Shown here: piece by piece, positions 58,986 through 64,000 of the stretch | How the letters are laid out: each line of letters begins with the position of its first letter | How positions within the stretch are numbered: position 1 is the first letter of the stretch | Assembly: GCA_933228675.1 (NCBI GenBank) | Contig: OW121740.1 | Coordinates: 36,713,792 to 36,777,791 of the forward strand | DNA length: 64,000 nucleotides | Direction of reading: 5' to 3' | Source of the DNA: Stomorhina lunata | Lineage: Eukaryota > Arthropoda > Insecta > Diptera > Rhiniidae | Notes under the pieces: model-generated | What the model was told of the DNA's origin: nothing | Databases searched by the model: none | What the model saw: the letters and a program-made list of their open reading frames with translations, nothing else | Made by a program: the position numbers and the translations under genes

Positions 58986-61487
58986 GTGTTTTCCCATAAA
59001 TAGTCAATTTTCGAAAAATTTCCTATAAATAGCCAATTTTCGAAAAATTTCCTATAAATAGTCAATTTTCGAAAAATTTCGTATAAATAGTGATTTTTCG
59101 AAAAATTTCCTATAAATAGTCAATTTTCGAAAAATTTCTTATAAATAGTCAATTTTTGAAAAATTTCCTAACAATAGTCAATTTTTGAAAAATTTCCTGT
59201 AAATTTTTGAAAAATTTCCTATAAATAGTGAATTTTCGAAAAATTTTCTATAAATAGTCAATTTTCGAAAAATTTCCTATAAATAGAAAAATTTCCTATA
59301 AACAGTCAATTTTTCCTATAAATAGTCAATTTTTGAAAAATTTTCTATAAAAAGTCTATTTTTGGAAAATTTCCTATAAATAGTCAATTTTCAAAAAATT
59401 TCCTATAAATAGTCAATTTTCGAAAAATTTCCTATAAGTAGACAATTTTCGAAAAATTTCCTATAAATAATCAGTTTTCGAAAAATTTTCTATAAATGGT
59501 AAATTTTCTATAAATTTCCTTTAAATAGTCAATTTTCGAAAAAATTCCTGTAAATAGTCAATTTTCAAAAAATTTTCTATAAATAGTCAATTTTCGAAAA
59601 ATTTCCTATAAATAGTCAATTTTCGAAAAATTTCCTATAAATAGTCAATTTTTGAAAAATTTCCTAACAATAGTCAATTTTTGAAAAATTTCCTAACAAT
59701 AGTCAATTTTTGAAAAATTTCCTAACAATAGTCAATTTTTGAAAAATTTCCTGTAAATAGTCAATTTTTGAAAAATTTCCTATAAATAGTGAATTTTCGA
59801 AAAATTTCCTATAAATAGTCAATTTTCGAAAAATTTCCTATAAATAGTAAATTTTCGAAAAATTTCCTATAAATAGTAAATTTTCGAAAAATTTCCTATA
59901 AATAGTAAATTTTTGAAAAATTTCCTATAAATAGTCAATTTTTGAAAAATTTTCTATAAATAGTAAATTTTCGAAAAATTTCCTATAAATAGTCAATTTT
60001 CAAAAAATTTCCTATAAATAGTCAATTTTCGAAAAATTTCCTAACAATAGTCAATTTTTGAAAAATTTCCTGTAAATAGTCAATTTTTGAAAAATTTCCT
60101 ATAAATAGTCAATTTTTGAAAAATTTCCTATAAATAGTCAATTTTTGAAAAATTTCCTAACAATAGTCAATTTTTGAAAAATTTCCTGTAAATAGTCAAT
60201 TTTTGAAAAATTTCCTATAAATAGTGAATTTTCGAAAAATTTCCTATAAATAGTCAATTTTCGAAAAATTTCCTATAAATAGTAAATTTTCGAAAAATTT
60301 CCTATAAATAGTAAATTTTTGAAAAATTTCCTATAAATAGTCAATTTTTGAAAAATTTTCTATAAATAGTAAATTTTCGAAAAATTTCCTATAAATAGTC
60401 AATTTTCAAAAAATTTCCTATAAATAGTAAATTTTCGAAAAATTTCCTAAAAGTAGTCAATTTTCGAAAAATTTCCTATAAATAGTAAATTTTCGAAAAA
60501 TTTCCTATAAATAGTAAATTTTTGAAAAATTTCCTATAAATAGTCAATTTTTGAAAAATTTTCTATAAATAGTCAATTTTTGGAAAATTTCCTATAAATA
60601 GTCAATTTTCAAAAAATTTCCTATAAATAGTCAATTTTCGAAAAATTTCCTATAAGTAGTCAATTTTCGAAAAATTTCCTATAAATAATCAGTTTTCGAA
60701 AAATTTTCTATAAATGGTAAATTTTCTATAAATTTCCTTTAAATAGTCAATTTTCGAAAAATTTCCTTTAAATAGTCAATTTTCAAAAAATTTTCTATAA
60801 ATAGTCAATTTTCGAAAAATTTCCTATAAATAGTCAATTTTTGAAAAATTTCCTATAAATAGTCAATTTTTGAAAAATTTCCTAACAATAGTCAATTTTT
60901 GAAAAATTTCCTAACAATAGTCAATTTTTGAAAAATTTCCTGTAAATAGTCAATTTTTGAAAAATTTCCTGTAAATAGTCAATTTTTGAAAAATTTCCTA
61001 TAAATAGTGAATTTTCGAAAAATTTCCTATAAATAGTCAATTTTCGAAAAATTTCCTATAAATAGTAAATTTTCGAAAAATTTCCTATAAATAGTAAATT
61101 TTTGAAAAATTTCCTACAAATAGTCAATTTTTGAAAAATTTTCTATAAATAGTCAATTTTTGGAAAATTTCCTATAAATAGTCAATTTTCAAAAAATTTC
61201 CTATAAATAGTCAATTTTCGAAAAATTTCCTATAAGTAGTCAGTTTTCGAAAAATTTTCTATAAATGGTAAATTTTCTATAAATTTCCTTTAAATAGTCA
61301 ATTTTCGAAAAATTTCCTGTAAATAGTCAATTTTCAAAAAAATTTCTATAAATAGTCAATTTTCGAAAAATTTCCTATAAATAGTCAATTTTCAAAAAAT
61401 TTCCTATAAATAATCAGTTTTCGAAAAATTTTCTATAAATGGTAAATTTTCTATAAATTTCCTTTAAATAGTCAATTTTCGAAAAAA
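58986..61487 (+). repeat. 29-bp satellite F
   Basis: About 86 units with core TTTCCTATAAATAGTCAA and linker TTTTCGAAAAA or TTTTTGAAAAA. A block containing TAATCAGTTTTCG, TGGTAAATTTTC and TTTCCTTTAAATAG recurs near 59460-59530, 60680-60750, 61240-61300 and 61410-61470, showing higher-order duplication of long blocks. The core is close to that of satellite E. Confidence 0.95.
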
Positions 61488-62060
61488 AACCAATAGATAT
61501 TTTATTGTATACTTTTAGGCCTTTTTTTAAGATCAAAGTTATGGGGATGGCGCCTACTTATGCAAAGTATTCTATTGGAACTAGAAAAATAGGTTGTGAG
61601 GAGATTAGAGGTATGGAAGAAAATTCTTTCGATCCACTAGCCATTCGACTACACATGGTTTTGCTTTGGAAGAAACTCGTATTCTACCAATTTAAAGATG
61701 GACAGAAACACATTTTTCTGTACTCATTTCAAAATCTTTTTATTTTGAGTTATGTCACTTTTCATGTAATATAAATAAACATATATTAATATATATAGTA
61801 ACAAAACAATAAAATTTACAAATGCATTTAACAAAATATATAAAAATGTAATTGACAATTAAACAATTATTCTGGGAATTAATATTATAAATGTTTTATG
61901 ATTGACATTATTGCAGATTAAATATGGAAATTAATCGGCCAATTAAATGTAAATAAAATTCTATTTACAAGTAGATATTACAAAATGCACAATGGGGCTA
62001 AATGAGTAATTAGACTATATATTATAATTAATATTCAAATTATTACAAAAAAATCACATT
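61488..62060. other. A/T-rich sequence, no supported gene
   Basis: The 89-codon frame at 61505-61774 has no recognisable domain, and I do not support it as a gene. The rest is A/T-rich without structure. Confidence 0.45.
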
Positions 62061-62790
62061 TTCGCGAAATTCTACGATTTTAAATCGTAAGTACGGCGAA
62101 ACAGTTAAAGATATCAATATCGTTTTTCCTGTATTTTATTTTCCCATTTGTTTGTTTTATGATACCGAAAAGCAAATTTATTATTTGTTTTATTTGTTGA
62201 ACAAAATTTTCAAAAAATTGAAAAATGATTTTTGAAACTGGCCTGAGGAAAAGGTATACTTTTCTAGTATGAAAAGTAAGTAAATTCGGTTCTATTTTAA
62301 CAAAACTCAGCTATTTAGTACTTACATGTCATATAATTGTAAATTATGTCTTACTTTGAGATTAATTTATTCTTCAGAAAATTTTTGGCTGCATATCTTT
62401 AGGCGTGTCATCAAGTCACGAATTTTCGGGGAAAAATTGCAATAACTCCGAAACTACTTCATGGATTTTTAATTTTGATAACTCAAAATAAAGCTATTTT
62501 AGTTCTATTTTATATTCCTGTAAAACTTTTTAAATAGCTTAATTCTTATTGGCTAAAATTTAGGCAAAACCGAGAATATTCCCATTTTGTCTAATACAAT
62601 GGGGAAGAAAATAGTGAAATTCCAACCAAAAAGATAATGGAATCTTTAAGAGAACTAAAATAGCTTTGTCTTAAGCTATAAAATCCTACAATTAATTGAA
62701 TAGTTTTAGAGTTCTAGCAGTTTTCCCCCAAAATTTTGTATTTTTTAATGATATGCCTAAGCATATGCAACAAAAAATTTACTTTACAAA
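62061..62790 (+). repeat. dispersed repeat V, copy 2, with inverted end
   Basis: 62061-62610 matches 47811-48370 directly. 62635-62790 is an inverted, diverged copy of 62385-62530 (TAAAATAGCTTT and TGCCTAAGCATATGCAACAAAA pair with AAAGCTATTTTA and GCTGCATATCTTTAGGC). This end is therefore a foldback of about 400 bp. The family is probably a fold-back or TIR element, class unknown. Confidence 0.7.
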
Positions 62791-63030
62791 ATAAATGTTC
62801 ATATTGAGACACAATTAACCAATTAAGTACTAGATGGTTTAATTTTGATTGGAAATTGATACTTTTTTATTCAATTTTCTTTTTAAATTAATTTGAAGAA
62901 AAAAAATTTGTTTGTAGGTTCGGGCGCACAAACGGATAATAAAGCCCTCATTTCGAAACTCTAGAGTTTTTTATATAGCATTAAGATATCTGGATATATA
63001 ACTAGATAACTTTTAAAATCTTTTTATTAC
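62791..63030. other. probable intron start (if the exon at 63031-63207 is real)
   Basis: A/T-rich sequence with no repeat recognised. Read on the minus strand it begins GTAATAAAAAG at 63030, a plausible splice donor. Confidence 0.35.
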
Positions 63031-63207
63031 CGTTATACTGTTGTCATCATCCTCTTCTTCCTCATCATCGTCCTCGCCATTGGCGAGTTCCTTAGCCGAT
63101 GTGGAATGACTTAAAGTCTCCATGCTGCAGTTACCCGCTGAACCAGCAGCAATATTAGGGCTTGAGCCCACAATGCTGCCGCTGGTGCTGCCATTATCCA
63201 TTAGCAT
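63031..63207 (-). CDS. candidate first coding exon of a host gene (59 codons)
   Basis: The minus-strand frame starts at ATG 63207 in a good insect context (TTTAAAATG). It encodes a Ser/Gly/Asn-rich N-terminus (MLMDNGSTSGSIVGSSPN...), then a SMETLSHSTSAKELANGE segment, then an acidic run of Asp/Glu (about residues 46-55) ending NSIT. At codon 59 the frame meets ACG|GTAATA, a plausible phase-0 donor at 63031/63030. Without splicing it stops five codons later. Base composition is clearly more G/C-rich than the surrounding hundreds of bases, and the protein resembles the disordered N-termini of fly regulatory proteins. I do not recognise the gene. No conserved domain, upstream promoter or second exon is visible. 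It could instead be a short chance frame, but composition and start context argue for a real exon. Confidence 0.55.
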
Positions 63208-64000
63208 TTTAAAATCGAAGGCAAGAAACGAAGAAGCTTTAAAATTTTTATAAATAATTTTTATTGCTGGCTTTTAGGAGCTTTAGAAATATGAACTCTA
63301 ATAAGGAGGCAATTGACAATTTATGAGGTGGAATCTTGTTTAGGTTTTATTTGAATATTTTTTAAATCATTTACATTTTTTATTGCTTTTTTTAGTTTTA
63401 TTATTTTATGAATTATTTGATATATTTATTTTTTTTATAAATTTGCTTAAAAATCACTTTAAAAAATTCCCGATTTTTTTTAATTTTTCTTTTTAATTTA
63501 TTACGAGCATTTATTTAATTACTTGAGTATATTTTTTTAATTTTTTTGTTATCAACTAAAATCAGCTTGAAAACACTAGGAAAAATTTGATAGTCTTTAA
63601 ACATGACAACTTTTCCCAAATTTTGTGAAATTGAATACTTCAAAAAAGGAGGAGAAATTTTTAAATTCAAAGGATTTTATGAAATTTTTAGCACTTTAAA
63701 GAAGAAACGCCTAAAAACAGAAAATTAAAATCATTTTGTAAAAAAATATTTAAAATTGAATTTATTAAAATTTTTACTTTTAAGGGAAATTCAATACTTT
63801 TGGCTTTTAAATCTCGTATTTTCTATTTTTATGTATTTTCAATTTTTTCTAAAATTTATTTTTTAAATTATCATTATTTTTTTTTAATTTCCCGATTTTT
63901 TATATTATCAAAATTTTTACTAAATTTTTCCAATTATTAAATATTTTTCTTAAATTTCGTTTCTTATTTTTGTTAATTTTATTAAATAGATTTAAATTAT
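63208..64000. other. very A/T-rich sequence upstream of the candidate exon
   Basis: Long A and T runs with no recognisable gene or repeat. On the minus strand it would be 5' untranslated sequence or an upstream intron of the candidate exon. No promoter motif can be supported. Confidence 0.4.

Noticed and set aside
61505..61774. 89-codon frame MYTFRPFFKIKV...
   Set aside because: No recognisable domain, composition equal to its surroundings, and no splice or promoter context. Its length is within chance for a 64-kb window.

Overview
The window looks like eukaryotic, non-coding, repeat-dominated nuclear DNA, most probably from a higher (calyptrate-like) fly. This is inferred from the very high A+T content, two decayed rosa-like mariner transposons, LINE fragments, and a dispersed repeat family (called W here) whose ends resemble repeats abundant in fly genomes. 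I see no bacterial gene organisation. Nearly all open frames are artefacts of tandem repeats or chance. The only plausible host coding sequence is a short exon on the minus strand near the right edge (63031-63207). If it is real, its downstream intron runs leftward into this window, so much of the repeat landscape could be intronic.

Layout. 1-3060: a 31-bp satellite in two opposed blocks. 4351-7985: a W-type composite interrupted by a broken mariner. 9025-9773: an element with terminal inverted repeats (TIRs). 11898-14085: a composite element (X-array-Y) carrying a 28-bp tandem array. 14814-15700: a hairpin next to a W copy. 16800-18625: a 29-bp array with an X end. 20012-23473: a second, inverted X-array-Y copy into which W elements have inserted, one of them itself split by a further TIR element carrying a tRNA-like sequence. 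24541-25288: a complete-looking W copy. 26365-30466: a 31-bp array of about 130 units. 30570-32950: a decayed LINE endonuclease split by a TIR element. 32955-34650: an 11-bp array. 36275-37375: an internally deleted mariner at the edge of a second 11-bp array (to 39127). 40136-41965: a 31-bp array that reverses orientation. 43452-44790: a possible solo LTR and a LINE C-terminal fragment. 48424-57862: a 12-bp satellite in two huge opposed arrays. 58986-61487: a 29-bp array. 61488-64000: dispersed repeat and the candidate exon.

Main point. Seven separate loci carry different 28-31 bp satellites built on the same scheme: a TTTYCTATARAAA-like core, often the perfect palindrome TTTTCTATAGAAAA, joined by locus-specific linkers. 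At least two of these arrays sit inside copies of one dispersed element, in opposite orientations. This suggests a mobile element that carries, spreads and re-expands a tandem array. Tandem arrays total roughly 25 kb, about 40% of the window. All family names below (A-I, V, W, X, Y, Z) are local labels. Unit and copy counts were made by eye.
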